Below are positions 46,197-57,699 of a stretch of 64,000 bases of DNA, piece by piece (within the stretch, counting starts at the first letter, position 1; each line of letters begins with the position of its first letter). The notes beneath the pieces were generated by a model that was given only the letters and a program-made list of their open reading frames with translations, was not told the origin of the DNA and searched no databases. A program made the position numbers and the translations under genes. Source of the DNA: Dipteris shenzhenensis (Eukaryota; Polypodiophyta; Polypodiopsida; Gleicheniales); assembly GCA_047967505.1 (NCBI GenBank), contig CM106540.1, one strand, 5' to 3'.

Positions 46197-47554
46197 CTAT
46201 TGATTTGGATTGAAGCTGAGGTTGGGCAAATGGTCGTCAATGGTGAGGGACACCTCTAGGATGATTGCTAAGGCTTCACTGTATCTTGCACTTTCCTTGA
46301 GTGTTTTGTCATAACTGCTTTGCATAATTGATGCATGTCTGCTGTCCAAGGCTCTGATGAATGTTTCCTGGCTTGTGTCCATTTGATTTTAGAGTTTATA
46401 TTGATTAATGGCCAATTGCGAGGAGCATTTGCATTATCTAGATCATGATGATTGGCATCCCACCGGTAGTGACAGGGCATTGCTTAAAATGTGGGATGCA
46501 TGCGAAAGGAAGATGGAGCCTGCATGTATTCAAGGAGGTACTTTTCATTGAGCAGCTTTGGTCTACACCAAGCAGGTTGTGGCTCCAATTTCATGCCAAT
46601 GTTTGGAGTGATTTGTGCTTAGTGGATACTCATTAAAATTCCGGAGAGGTCCCATCCTCCTCTTGACTGCATATTTGGGTATTGCCTCCAAAAATCACCA
46701 ATGGGATTACCAGGCATGGGAATCCTATCTGGATCTTGTTGCAACTCTCGTGTGGGTGTGCAAATTGGATTATCCAATTCTTGAAGCTCATTGATGGAAT
46801 CATTAATGGTGTTTTCCATTGAAAACTCAAGGGAGATTGGAGGAACATGTGGTCTTGGGGGAGAGGAAGAGGTTATAGGGGAAAAGCTTGAGGTCAAAGC
46901 AAGTAGTGAATTTGAGAAGGTAGAAGTAGGGATGTGTGTGGAAAGTGGAGGGAGAGAAGGGAAATTTGATTTAGCAACTTGATAATCCTCAAGGGATGGA
47001 TTGTCAAGTGTTGGAAAAAAGTTAGGTGTAACTGGATGATAGGAGTTAGATTCTTGGATTAGGCAATAGTGTTGAGAGGCATGGGCAAAGAGGCATGGCA
47101 AGGAATATGGATTAGCGTGGATTTTTGGAAAGGTATGGAGGATAGTACTAGAGTTAGGGAGGGATGTGAGTAGATCAGAATAGAGAGTGGCAAGATATGG
47201 GAGATTAGATTGAAGGTAGACCACATATTTCTCTAGCAGAGCCTTGTCACTTTTGGTAGGCATTGACAACTTTAATTTTGGATTTTTCTAGGAGTTATAT
47301 CCGATGGAAGTTGCTGGTGATTGTTGTAGTAAAGGTAGGAGTCCGGCTACTACTCGAAGAGGGGGGCTTCCCATCAAGCATTCATATAGTGGTATTGCAT
47401 CAGCCTTTATCTGTATGAGATCTGCATGCGCTGAGAGACAGAACACATTCTTCTTGTCTTCATCCATATGATGGCATAGATCTCGGAGAGTCTTGGTGCT
47501 TACTGGTCTGGTCCAATCAAGACCAGATACTACATGTAACATTTTGATTTGCAA
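46197..47554 (-). pseudogene. Gypsy accessory block, 3' part (proline/serine-rich)
   Basis: Three consecutive frames follow the coiled-coil frame: 47554-47288 (KKNVFCLSAHADLIQIKADA), 47269-46619 (LLEKYVVYLQSNLPYLATLY, then a Ser/Pro-rich stretch and FWRQYPNMQSRGGW) and 46480-46197 (KWTQARKHSSEPWTADMHQL). They read like protein and share the element's strand. I know no family for them. They sit between the integrase and the 3' LTR, where some plant gypsy elements carry an extra gene. No membrane segment is apparent, which argues against an envelope-like protein. Confidence 0.5.
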
Positions 47555-48858
47555 GTGTTTCCAGAGTATCGTATTCTTCCTTCAAGGTGATCCTCTTGCT
47601 GGAGGATTACAAGAAGCTTTTGGTATAATGTAGTGATGCCTTGTAGTAGAAGATCTTGTGTTGACCCCTCCGCATTGTTATCGGCTTGACCTAGTAGTTG
47701 AATTTCCAACTTGGAAATTATTGCCTTTTGATTTTGCCATTCCATGCACTTGTCTTTATACTTACCCAATGTGGAGGTGTATGCAAGCTTTAGACTATTG
47801 AATTGTTGAGCTGCTTTTGGATGCCCTGGAAATTGATCATTAAGCACGCGGAGTTGGAGTATCTGTTGATCTTGAGTGTCCAGTTCTACTTTGGTGTGCA
47901 CAAGTATCTCACTTGATGCCATGCATTCCTTCTCTAGTCCTTGAATTTGATGTTTACCATCTTTGAGGTTGTTTTGCAACTCATTGTTTGTGTCTAATGT
48001 GGCATGGAGCTGATCCTCTTTAAGTAGTAATCTTTCATTTAAGCGCACCAATTCCTTCTTGATATCATTACAAGAAGTGGCTTGCATATGGGAGAGGGAT
48101 AACTCGACCTTTTCCTTTTGGTTCAAGGCATCAGATAGCTATAGGTGTATTTCTTGGAGAGAAACCGTGGCTTGTAGGGCATCCTTTCTACTTTTTGCTA
48201 GAGCATTTTGTGCAAGGAGCCGTTGCTGCATTTGTTCTGCCATGCTTTCCTTGAGCTTCATAATTTTAGTCTTGGCACTTTACAACTTGGATTGGAGTGA
48301 TGGGAGCATCTGTCTTTCCATTTCTCTTTCCTGCTCATCTGACGCCATGGTAGCAAATAATTGAGACCATTTTTGTAACTGTTGGCTGTGATGTTGTATG
48401 ATCTGGAATGTGCTATGGCCTTGCTTGTATTGGACATACAGTTGACTCCCATGTGCCCTCCCATGTGCCCATGCAGAATTTTGATCTATTTCTTGAACAA
48501 CAGCATGTTGTATGGTGCCACTAGAGACATTTGGGGGTTGTGACTCTAGAGTCATGGAGCCATCAACGTTGGTGACTTGTGATTCCTGGAGAGGCATGCT
48601 ATTTGGCTCTGTTGAAAAGTCATCATGTGGCATGGTATCCTCTTGGATTTCCACATTCGAGTCCTTCTGTTGCGGGAGCAAGACTGAACTGAGTTGCAGT
48701 ATTCTTTGGCCTTCCATGCTATCCGCATTGAGAGTAGGTGGAGAGTCTAATTCCCATTCTGGCGATAATATCAATGTTTCAGAGTCCTCTATATCTTGTG
48801 TTGAGAGGGGTGTAGAGTCATCCTCTTGCTCTATTACAAACCCAATTATTATGGCCAA
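47530..48858 (-). pseudogene. Gypsy accessory coiled-coil protein
   Basis: One minus-strand frame runs about 440 codons, with stops near 48279 and 48138. The N-terminal third is acidic (EQEDDSTPLSTQDIEDSETL). The rest is a long coiled coil: KLKESMAEQMQQRLLAQNAL, NEKLLLKEDQ-like LNERLLLKEDQLHATLDTNN and KYKDKCMEWQNQKAIISKLE. No enzyme motif or zinc knuckle is visible. A gag-like or structural role is possible but not shown. The remnant at 9.9-10.3 kb resembles it. Confidence 0.6.
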
Positions 48859-49081
48859 TAGATGGGCAATGTAGCTTTTGCCATTATGTGTAGTTTTTTA
48901 CTGACATATAGTTTTTTCTCACTCTTGTATGATTGAAAATGCCAGCCAAAAACTTAGCTGCCTCTTTGCATATGGGATCCAAAATCATATCATGGCGTAT
49001 TCCCCCGCTTTGTGACTTTGTGGTAGGTGGGAATAAATTCTGAACTTCAGAGGATCTTGCATCCAAATGTTTCTTTGGATA

Positions 49082-49725
49082 TTATTCTTGTACCTCTGAA
49101 AGTGAGAAAGCCTCTTGCATAGTGGATCTACTGAGGTAGACATGTAAGGGCTTTTCTTCATATGTTACTGTGCCATACTTATCTTTCTCCAACTCTCTGC
49201 TTTTATATGATGTTATGAATTGACAAATGTATCTCGTCATAGCAGGTGTTGGTAAGAAGGATTTTAGCTTCTCAAAAAGACTACCTAGTACCTTTAACTG
49301 CAAGAAGTTGTAAGCATTGGGTGACATGGTGAACGTTGAGACTCGTGGCCATACAAGCTGTATTGTTCCATCTGTTGCTAGCTCTTTGTTGGTCTGGTCC
49401 TCAAGGTGTTCTGCATCTGCATCCTGCATAGTCAATTGCTCTATCTCAATTTCTCCTGCCTCTAGTATCCCTTGGTTCTGTGGCATTTCTTCTTGGCATG
49501 TTGCATTTATTTGCTCATCAGTATCACTGCCCAGAACCACTAGTCGTGGTCATTTTGGTGCTGACCTCTGGGTTGGTGATTTTGGACCATGTCCTTCTTC
49601 AATTTGGTAATTTGAGGAGGGCTGTTGAGGTTGAGGCTTGGGCCATTTAGCATGGTGTCGCTTTGCCAATGGCGTTGTAGGAAATTTCCCCATCTTATTG
49701 GACTGTCTTCACCTTGGCATTGCAC
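49082..49725 (-). pseudogene. Gypsy accessory block, 5' part
   Basis: Two frames, 49725-49540 and 49540-49082, overlap at the point of a frame change. The second has ESGEIEIE-like acidic text (ILEAGEIEIEQLTMQDADAE) and then a compact region, FTMSPNAYNFLQLKVLGSLF and KDKYGTVTYEEKPLHVYLS. I do not recognise it. It lies on the element's strand upstream of the coiled-coil frame and may be the start of the same accessory gene. Confidence 0.45.
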
Positions 49726-50104
49726 ACATGAATAAGGTCCCAGTTTGACAGTGCCAATATAGTGCCATGTGCCAAGAGTGCATGTTTCTTTTGTGCATGG
49801 CTAATGCATTTTACTCTTTTTGTGATGAGGGTGCTGTGTGTGTGGATCAAAACAAGTATCTCTTGGGGCTTTTATTTGTGCAATTTATTCATGGTGCTCA
49901 AAATGTGTGGGTGCGCTATGCATAACTAGTGAGGTGGGCATTCCTCCTATATGCTTAATTTGCTAAGGGAATCATAGGGCAGCTAGGACTCAGTCATCAC
50001 CTCTGAGCCCTAGGTTGAAATTGATTGAAGCTACCTATATGTGCGAAGGCATACATATGCTAGTGAGTGCTCGTGATACAATCTAGTCCTTACTATGGAA
50101 GACT
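49726..50104. other. Internal gypsy sequence without readable domain
   Basis: Lies between the integrase end and the accessory block. No protein-like frame was found on either strand. Confidence 0.4.
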
Positions 50105-50465
50105 TGTGCCCCCCAAATCTTCAATATTGTGGGGGATGGCTTCCATGTAGATGTAGTAGTGCTTCAGTCGGCTCTCGTTTATTGTTGTTGTGAACTGGAT
50201 TGCATCTAGTGTTTCTAGTAGCACAGCTCCGATGGGATTCAATTTTTTGACTCTATAAGGTCCTTGACCTAGAAATTTGAGCTTGCCCTTATGGACTTTG
50301 GTATTGTACAGCAGAACTAGGTCACCTTCCTTGATGCTTTGTTTTTGAGGTTTCTATCAAACCATGCCTTCCTTCTTTGTTTTTCTGTTGTCATGGCATG
50401 GTACGCAACTAATCTGGTCTCTGTATGCTTCTCTAATTGGTAGAGTCTTTCTATCAGTGATGCAT
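50105..50465 (-). pseudogene. Gypsy integrase, C-terminal part
   Basis: The minus strand reads ERLYQLEKHTETRLVAYHAM, TTEKQRRKAWFDRNLK and, after a one-base frame change near 50345, IKEGDLVLLYNTKVHKGKLK, FLGQGPYRVKKL and NESRLKHYYIYMEAIP. This is the linker and GPY/F-type end of gypsy integrase (QGPYRV is the key block). The catalytic core with HHCC and DDE is absent: upstream sequence joins directly to a partial LTR. This is the evidence for the gypsy assignment. Confidence 0.88.
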
Positions 50466-50468
50466 GAT

Positions 50469-50760
50469 TATGATTCGATCTTTTCTACAGAGGATTTTGG
50501 CTATCCTCATCCTTTAAGATTTATCATACCATCTTTCACGCTTAAGATATTACAAGCGGAGCTTTGCTACTACTCTACACACACAATGCTCTCATAGTTG
50601 TTGTCCTAGACTACACTTTTGGCCCTTGTTACCACAGGGTTAACAACTCCCCTACACCGTGGTTCACCACAAATGTTGTCTCTGTTTTACCCAACATGTA
50701 TAAATATCTCTCAATGGAATAAAGCTCCCACTCTTTGGGGTCCAGTATTCTTTGGCCAAA
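50469..50760 (-). repeat. Partial third LTR copy and scrambled LTR pieces
   Basis: Bases 50469-50645 match the right end of both LTRs (CTATCCTCATCCTTTAAGAT to GGGTTAACA). Then follow ACTCCC (the purine-tract junction), a copy of TGTTGTCTCTGTTTTACCC (50679) and an inverted piece of LTR (ATAAATATCTCTCAATGGAA, about 50699). So the region next to the 5' LTR was rebuilt from LTR fragments during deletion of gag and most of pol. Confidence 0.8.
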
Positions 50761-52028
50761 TGTTGTCTCTGTTTTACCCAAGTGCAGGTTTCGAGGGTGT
50801 TGGTCACCTACAGTCGTGTCGTTTTTTGTTGTAGCATAGGTGTTCACAAGTGTAGCATAGGTCCTCAAGTCGTGTTCCAATGGGAGGTGTAGGCTAAAGC
50901 GTGGAAAGCAGATCTCATGTGCACGTGAATGAGAAAGAGGGCTTGATTATAACGATTGATGGAGGATCTCACCTCCATGGGAGTTCAAGGGTTTAGAAGG
51001 GGATTTCAGGGTTCGAAATGGGGACATGGTTGAGAGAGCTAACTAGGAGTTCCAGGGTTCAGAGGGGGTTGCAGGGTCTAGGAGGAGTCTAAGGTTGAGG
51101 AGTGGAGAGCTATTCTCCTCCGCGGATTCGAGGGGTAAGGGTTGAGGAGGAGGGAGGGAGGGAGGAGGAGGAGGAGGAGGGAGGAGGGAGGAGGAGGAGA
51201 AGGGAGGAGGAGGAGGAGGGAGGAGAAGGAGGGAGGAAGGAGGAGGAGGAGGAGAGAAGAGGAGGAGGAGGAGGAGAAGGGAGGAGGAGAAGGGAGGAGG
51301 AGGAGGAGGAGGGAGGAAGGAGGAGGAAGGAGAAGGAGATGGGAGGAGGAGGAGGAAGGAGGAGGAGGAGAAGGGAGGAGGAGGGGGGAGAAGGAGGTTG
51401 GGGGAGGAGGAGATGGAGGAGGAGGAGGAGGAGGGAGGAAGAGGGAAGAGGGATGAGGAGGAGGGAGTACAAGGGTAGAGAGTGCAAGGGTAAGGGCACG
51501 CTAGAACATGATAGTGTAAGAGAGCATGGACGCAATGGAGATCAATCGCATGAACACAATAGTGAGCTTGAACACTGAACCCCAAAGAGTGGGAACTTCA
51601 TTCAATTGAAAGATATTTATACATGTTGGTCTCTACACAATCTATAGGTACCTCCGTGGTGGGACCTCTTTTGTAGGATACCTTTTTGACAAGAGTCCCT
51701 CCACTTTTGGGGGGGACCTTTTGGGTCTCTACACAAAGTGGGGGGACCTTTTGGGTCCCTATACAAAGTGGAGGGACCTTCGAAAGTGTAGGCTTTTAGT
51801 CTTTCTCTCTCTAGATTTAGTATTTCTCTCTCTAGATCTTGATTTTTCAAGTGTGATTGGATCCTTTCTAGAGAGGATTTTGGCTATCCTCATCCTTTAA
51901 CATTTATCATACCATCTTTTAGGCTCAAGATATTACAAGCGGAGCTTTGCCGCTACTCTACACACACAATGCTCTCATAGTTGTTGTTCTAGACTGCACT
52001 TCTGGCCCTTGTTGCCACAGGGTTAACA
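50761..52028 (-). repeat. Right (5') LTR of the gypsy element
   Basis: 1268 bp, same ends and layout as the left LTR. The purine tract here is about 51140-51465, with three rather than five GTCTCTACACAAAGTGG-like units. Confidence 0.92.
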
Positions 52029-52529
52029 CCCATTAATGAATGGAGGCGTGCTTAAAGGGGGGACTCCCAAAATAGGTTGATATCCATTTGTATAGACATC
52101 ATCCTCATCTATTATTATATTCCTTGATGTCCCTCTCCCTCACTCCATGGTGTCTCTCCTTCCTACTTCCCTTCTCCTTTCCCTCCCTCTTCCTCTAGAT
52201 GTTTCTCACTTCGATGAACATCCTATCCCACACACTACCTTGTAGTAGTTTTTCTCGCCGTTCCCTACCTGCCTTTGGGTTACACCTTTGGGCTACTTGG
52301 ATTGACAATCTCCACATGGATTTGGATTCATGACTTCTCTTTCTCCCCCTTCCTTCCCATATTCCTTTTTAGATTCAATCTTTAGTTTTATATTCTTTAA
52401 GGAATAAATTGAAATCTCTTTTTAGTTTGCTTATCTGTTCTTGTTTTCTTTTGTCTGTCTTTCCTCTAGTAAATCACCCCTCTTCTTCTTCTTTTCTTAG
52501 ATTAGGAAAACGCCCATTCTCAAAGGTGG

Positions 52530-52530
<1 letters not shown>

Positions 52531-52579
<49 letters not shown>
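52531..52579. repeat. (CT)n microsatellite
   Basis: An uninterrupted CT run of about 49 bases. Confidence 0.97.
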
Positions 52580-52582
<3 letters not shown>

Positions 52583-53078
52583 CACAGATTCTCCATCACT
52601 CTCCGCACTCCTTATTTCTACCCTGCTCTCACAAGCGGGTCCCCTCTCTCCCTATTCTTCTTTCCAAACTTCATATACAATGATAGTTGAGATTGTGAAC
52701 TCCCATACTCTCCCTATACCACTTTACACACACATAAACATATGCACAGATTAATCTTACTCCATGAGAATCAAATAGCACTTCCCTTTAGTTGATGGTC
52801 TCATATATATGATACATTGATTTCCTTACTTAACCATGGCAAATATTTGGTGAATTACCAATTGATTTGCCTTCCCACAATCTTTTGAATTTTTTCCTAA
52901 AGAGATTTCCCTCATGCTGTCACAAAAGATCATAGTAGCTTGCCTTGGGCTAATTGAACTTCATGTAGAAGCCTTGACAGGAATATTGCTTTGTATTCAT
53001 ATTTGAATAGAGCAATTTACTCTTCTTTTGTTTTTAAAAAGCAATTGTGTCTTGCTTCTTTATGTAAATGTTGATCGA

Positions 53079-53765
53079 TTAAGAATTATAACCATTTGTT
53101 GACTTTGCCTCTCTACCTTCACCCCAATCTGTATCATAGAGTCCAATAAGAAGTGGCCTTTGAACTGTATTTTTCATATCAAAAAGTTGATGGTTCTTTG
53201 TATATTTAAGACACTTGAAGATTTTCTTCATCGATGTCCAATGATTCTCATGGGCTTTCAATAAATTGATTGACCAAGCCTATTGCATAACTAAATGTTT
53301 GGTCTAGTTGCTATCTTGAGAAAATTCAATTTGCCAACTACTTATTGATATGATATTTGAAGGAAAAAATGGTTGTTGATATAATGTAGCACCTTGAAAG
53401 TGCTTCTCTCAATCTCAAAAGTGTTGCAACATCTTTCAATCGGAGTGTTGATAAATCTTGTGTTTCATCATGTTGAGTGATTTGAGCGTTTCATCAATGT
53501 ATCTTCTTTTGATTGAAAGAGATCCCATCTCAATGTCTAGAATTTTAATTTTTAACATATCTCTCATGTCAAACTACCATCACAAAATTTATTTAAACTC
53601 ATTGCTTGCTATGCTTAGATAATTTATATAAACTACAATGATTGTTAGGTTTCCATCTTAACTTAACCCATGATCATCTTCACATTTGACAAATTCTTAT
53701 GACTTGATGTATCAGTCTTGTTGCACCAAGCTCTTAGGGCCTACTTTAAATTTCATTCGATTTGC
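53079..53765 (-). pseudogene. Decayed copia RT and RNase H region
   Basis: Readable pieces on the minus strand, across frames with stops, are LTIIVVYINYLSIASNEFK (the YVDD region, with YINY in place of the catalytic motif), FDMRDMLKIKILDIEMGSL, YIDETLKSLNMMKHKIYQ and, in a frame at 53261-53079, NHWTSMKKIFKCLKYTKNH and DTDWGEGREAKSTNGY. This follows the order of copia RT into RNase H. It is heavily decayed and older than the other copia pieces. Confidence 0.75.
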
Positions 53766-53769
53766 ATGT

Positions 53770-56635
53770 CATATGCTCTTTTCCTTCTATGTCGAAACAT
53801 AGTGCTAGCTACATTAGGCCTCTTTGTATAGATCTCTGTTGAAAAAGGACATCAATTTCATGATCATGCAAGTCCAATGTGCATGACTTATTCTTTATAA
53901 TGCCTTACTATTCTTCACAATTATCAATACTCCATAAACCAGGGACCAAATTGTTTTGCATAGTGTCCTACTTAGTTCTTCAATGATATCCTATACAATG
54001 TACCATCTTTCACACTATGGGAAAGAATTTCCTTGTGATTGAACTTATGAATTTCTTCTTCTCAAAGAGAACTTGATTTTTTTATTAGCAATTCTTGACA
54101 TAAAAAACAATTGGTGCATATATCATTTTACAAATATTTCTTTATGAACCATCATAGAGAGATCTTCTATGCCTTCAATAAGTAGCTTGCAGTCATCACC
54201 AAGGTAAAGTTTTGAGGTTCTCTTGATTGACGTGAACTAATAGTTTTTGAAGGTCGTATGAATGTATGCTACAAGGATCTAAGTCTAATGCAAGACATAT
54301 TTGAAATCAATTTTCGAAGTGTAAAATACTCTATGCAATAATAGCTTTTGACATTGTCGAGGATAAATTTTATGCTTGAATTACCTCACCTATCAACTCT
54401 TCTTGAGTCTGATTATCATTCATTGTTATTGCTAAAACCAACTACAATGTCATGCAACACTTTGGTCTTTCTAAGTTACACTCTTGTCCTCTCTATTTGC
54501 AACAATTTCTCCTTTGACCAACTATCTCTTGCAATATAACCCTCTTTTCTATAGTCGTGATGCATCACCTTTGGATTTAACTGATTTGGTTTGTGCTTGT
54601 TGGGCAATTTTCCTTTTACTAATTATCATGGCCTTGGCAATTTGGCCCATCCTTATCTTAACTGTAAAACTTTTTTCTTTGCCTTTAAATTTGGTTTCTG
54701 ACATTAAGTCTCTTAGTACATTGCTTCCATCAAATTCATACCATTTGGCTTCTCTTGAAACAAAATTGTCATAAATGCATTTGATGGTATCTAAGCCTCA
54801 CATAAAAAAATTATATGAATTTTTAGAGCCTCAAAAGAATTCCAAATGGGAATGCCCTTAGTAGTACAAGGTTCCAAATCACATAGGATTGGGGAAAGTG
54901 GGTAGTTTTTCCATTTATGAGCTCTCAATGCCTAACATGAACAAGGTTCCTCATTAAAAGCTGGGACCACATGGGGTTTAAGGTTTAGGACAACCTTTGT
55001 GACCCAAGGTGCTGAGAGATTGAAAGCTCCCTATTAAATATCTACAACCCTCAACGCTCCTTCAGCCTTGGTCTTAGGACATAAGGACCATTCACCTAGG
55101 GATACCCTCATTCTATTAGTTCTCCAACCACATAAGAAAGACCTACATTACCAAATAATTTCTTAAGAATAGCCTCCCCCCAACTAGATTCACTTGTAAG
55201 CTTCTAGATTGTTTTGAATATGTCAAGGAGCCATTCCCATCTTTCATTGAGCATCAAATTCCATTGGAATCCCAAGTAGTCTAGCAAGAGTCCTAAGTGA
55301 GCATTATTTGTGTTATGATAAGTTCATCACTCCTCTAAGATTGAATGTTCCTATAACTCATGGAGGATTGATTGGTTATCAACTGAGCGCTTGTGAGATC
55401 GATTGAGCCCCCCCCAATCCTACTACTCCAATAGAAACTCAAGTCAATAAACCTTTTCTCTTGTGATGTATCTCCCTTTACATTAGCATGAGGAAAGAAG
55501 GCATTTAATGGGGCATACTAACACGATGATCAACTAACCTACATGATACTTGTTTTAAGCATTGTAGATTGGTCTAAACTCTAAAAAGTGGATCTATGGA
55601 TTTGAGCTTTGAAGATGACCTTGCAAATCTACTCTTGTCTTGGACAATGAACAAGGTCTATTTCTTAGTAAGGAATTTCCTTGGATGAAGTGGTGATGCA
55701 CTTCAACACGTCTTGTTTTGGCACTAAACATTGACTTGTTTGCCAGTCCAATGCTACTCATATTGTTAAAAGAGAGCACTGTAGGTATTTGGAAACATTC
55801 CTATTTTTAAAAGGAGATTATTAACATGAGCCAACATTACTTGTACAAGGGTTGTGAAAAGTAAAAGGCTTGTTACACACAAATAGAAATAGTAAGCCCT
55901 TTTGATTACATATTAGTTTTTTGTTGGTTTGTTGCTAATGAGATGAACTAATGTGACTTGTTAACTTTATTGTTACTTATCACTTTGTTGTTCCAAATGT
56001 TGACAACGTAGTGACATAGATTTGATGCTTGACTTTGGTGGCCACCTTCAATAACAGGATTTCATGCCTAGCTTTGATAAGACATTGGCCTTTGAATTGA
56101 ATTTTCTATTTAGCGGTCATGAGGCCCTAATTCTCATCCATAAGGACCCACACTCAGTACCTTCCAAGCTTGGATTGAGCCGCACCAACATTAGGAGCAC
56201 GGATCCATGGGTCAACTTCAAAAGAATCCAAGATTTAACTGCCAACGTCAGAGACTGGAATTCGTGGCATAGATTTTAAAGTCTAGATAAACATGGTCAT
56301 ATTTAGTGCCTAGTCTAGTGGTAATTCTCAAAGATCAGGTCCACAATCCACTCTTATAGGTATGGGCCCCATGTATAACTCTAAGCTGAAAATTGGATGA
56401 TTGATAGAGGGAAAACATTAGGTGGCCACTCAAGGGATGAAGCACACAATGTATTGGATCATTCCTATAGGCCCAAATGTGAAGGTCGTCTCTTGAAGTT
56501 TGGTCATAGATATCTTCACAAAGCAATTTTCATCTACAGGTTCTCACACTTCAACAACAACTTTGTCTTTTCTAGCTACAACTTAAGAGAGGGAAGTGAA
56601 GGTTAAAGTTGTACATTATTTTTTTGGGCAGAAAA
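53770..56635. other. AT-rich stretch, no gene recognised
   Basis: Short frames at 54348-54774 and 56064-56606 do not resemble known proteins. The left part may continue the decayed copia element, but no motif could be read. Confidence 0.5.
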
Positions 56636-57690
56636 AAAAGTTTGTATTATATTATATCATCATCATATATATTCACAGTACATGTTCTTTAGCATAGAAC
56701 AGCCAGCCCCATGGGGAGAAGTTTCTTTAACAAAACATTTCTGACAGATACTCATGAGCTTGAGAGCTTATGAAGTTGTCATAGCAGCATCAGCATAATT
56801 AAAAGAGAGGTACATATGAATCATCTGTATCATCTGTGTCATCATCATTAAAGTAGTCAAAGTAGTTGAAGTTCTTTGCATCACCAGAGCTGTCAGAGTC
56901 ATCTATGGTAGCAGCTTGGGCTTCATAGGGTGACACTGGCTCCTTCTTTACAGTTTAAGAAAATTAGTAATCTCAGGGGGGATTTCAAAGGGTGTGGAGT
57001 TGTCAATCCCAAAACAGCTTTGAGTATGATCTTGGAGGTCAGCATTAAAGAGGGCAGCCTGAGTTATGAACTGGTTTATCATCTCTGTAATTTTCCTCTG
57101 GCCCTGTTCAACCAGTTGATAAAAAGCAAGTCAGCATGCAACACAATTTGATTAAATTGGAGATTGTTTCTGGTTATCCAAATAAACCAAAGTGTATCTA
57201 CTTTGATAGGTGTCCATAATTCATGTTTTGTCCTTGCAGAGTCTCCTAGTAAAATGGCCTTCCAATTTATTGGTTCCCTTGTTTCAAGTTGAACTATTTT
57301 TCACATTTTCCTAGCAACAGGACAGGCAACAAAGAGATGGAAAATATCTTCACTTGTAGAGGGGCACCTCATGCATTTGCCATTTCCCTTTCCAATCCTC
57401 AGTCCTTTATTGTTAGTCCACACAGCTTTATGCATTATTAGCCAAAGCAAGGCAGACATTTTGTCAGGGATTGAGGTTGACCAAATGGAGCAGAGATTGA
57501 ATTTCCATTTGCCCTTAGAGTCCTGTTGTTTCCACCTAGTATTAAGGACCATGCAGAGATCTCCAATGTCTCTGCTTGAAGTTGTACATTGTTTGCTCAA
57601 CCAAGTGTGATCATTTTGTAAATATGTAAGATAGAAGGTTGATTCACGAAGGAGGAATTTAAAATTCAAGGGAAGTTTGTAAATGGGATT
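56636..57690 (-). mobile_element. 5'-truncated LINE: ORF2 C-terminal end
   Basis: An open minus-strand frame (57669-57301) contains WSTSIPDKMSALLWLIMHKA, GKCMRCPSTSEDIFHLFVAC and PVARKM, the zf-RVT zinc-binding domain near the end of plant LINE ORF2. After a frame change it continues with LETREPINWKAILLGDSA, VDTLWFIWITRNNLQFNQIV and LLFINWLNRARGKLQ. The lower-coordinate end has short T and A runs (56613-56640) that may be the remains of the tail. No RT motifs occur above 57700, so this is a short 5'-truncated copy. Its composition is AT-rich, unlike the LINE at the left edge. Confidence 0.82.
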
Positions 57691-57699
57691 TATAGATAG

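Larger units (their letters stand above)
44609..52028 (-). mobile_element. Ty3/gypsy-type LTR element, 7.4 kb, internally deleted
   Basis: Two direct LTRs of about 1.3 kb (44609-45915 and 50761-52028) start TGTTGTCTC and end GGGTTAACA on the plus strand. CCCAT stands immediately outside both (44604-44608 and 52029-52033). The inner flank of the left LTR is a purine tract on the minus strand (CCAAGGGAGT), so the element runs right to left. Inside, after a scrambled region with LTR pieces, come the C-terminal part of a gypsy integrase and a 3.5-kb block of accessory frames; gag, protease, RT and RNase H are missing. It is a defective insertion, but both ends are intact. Confidence 0.92.
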
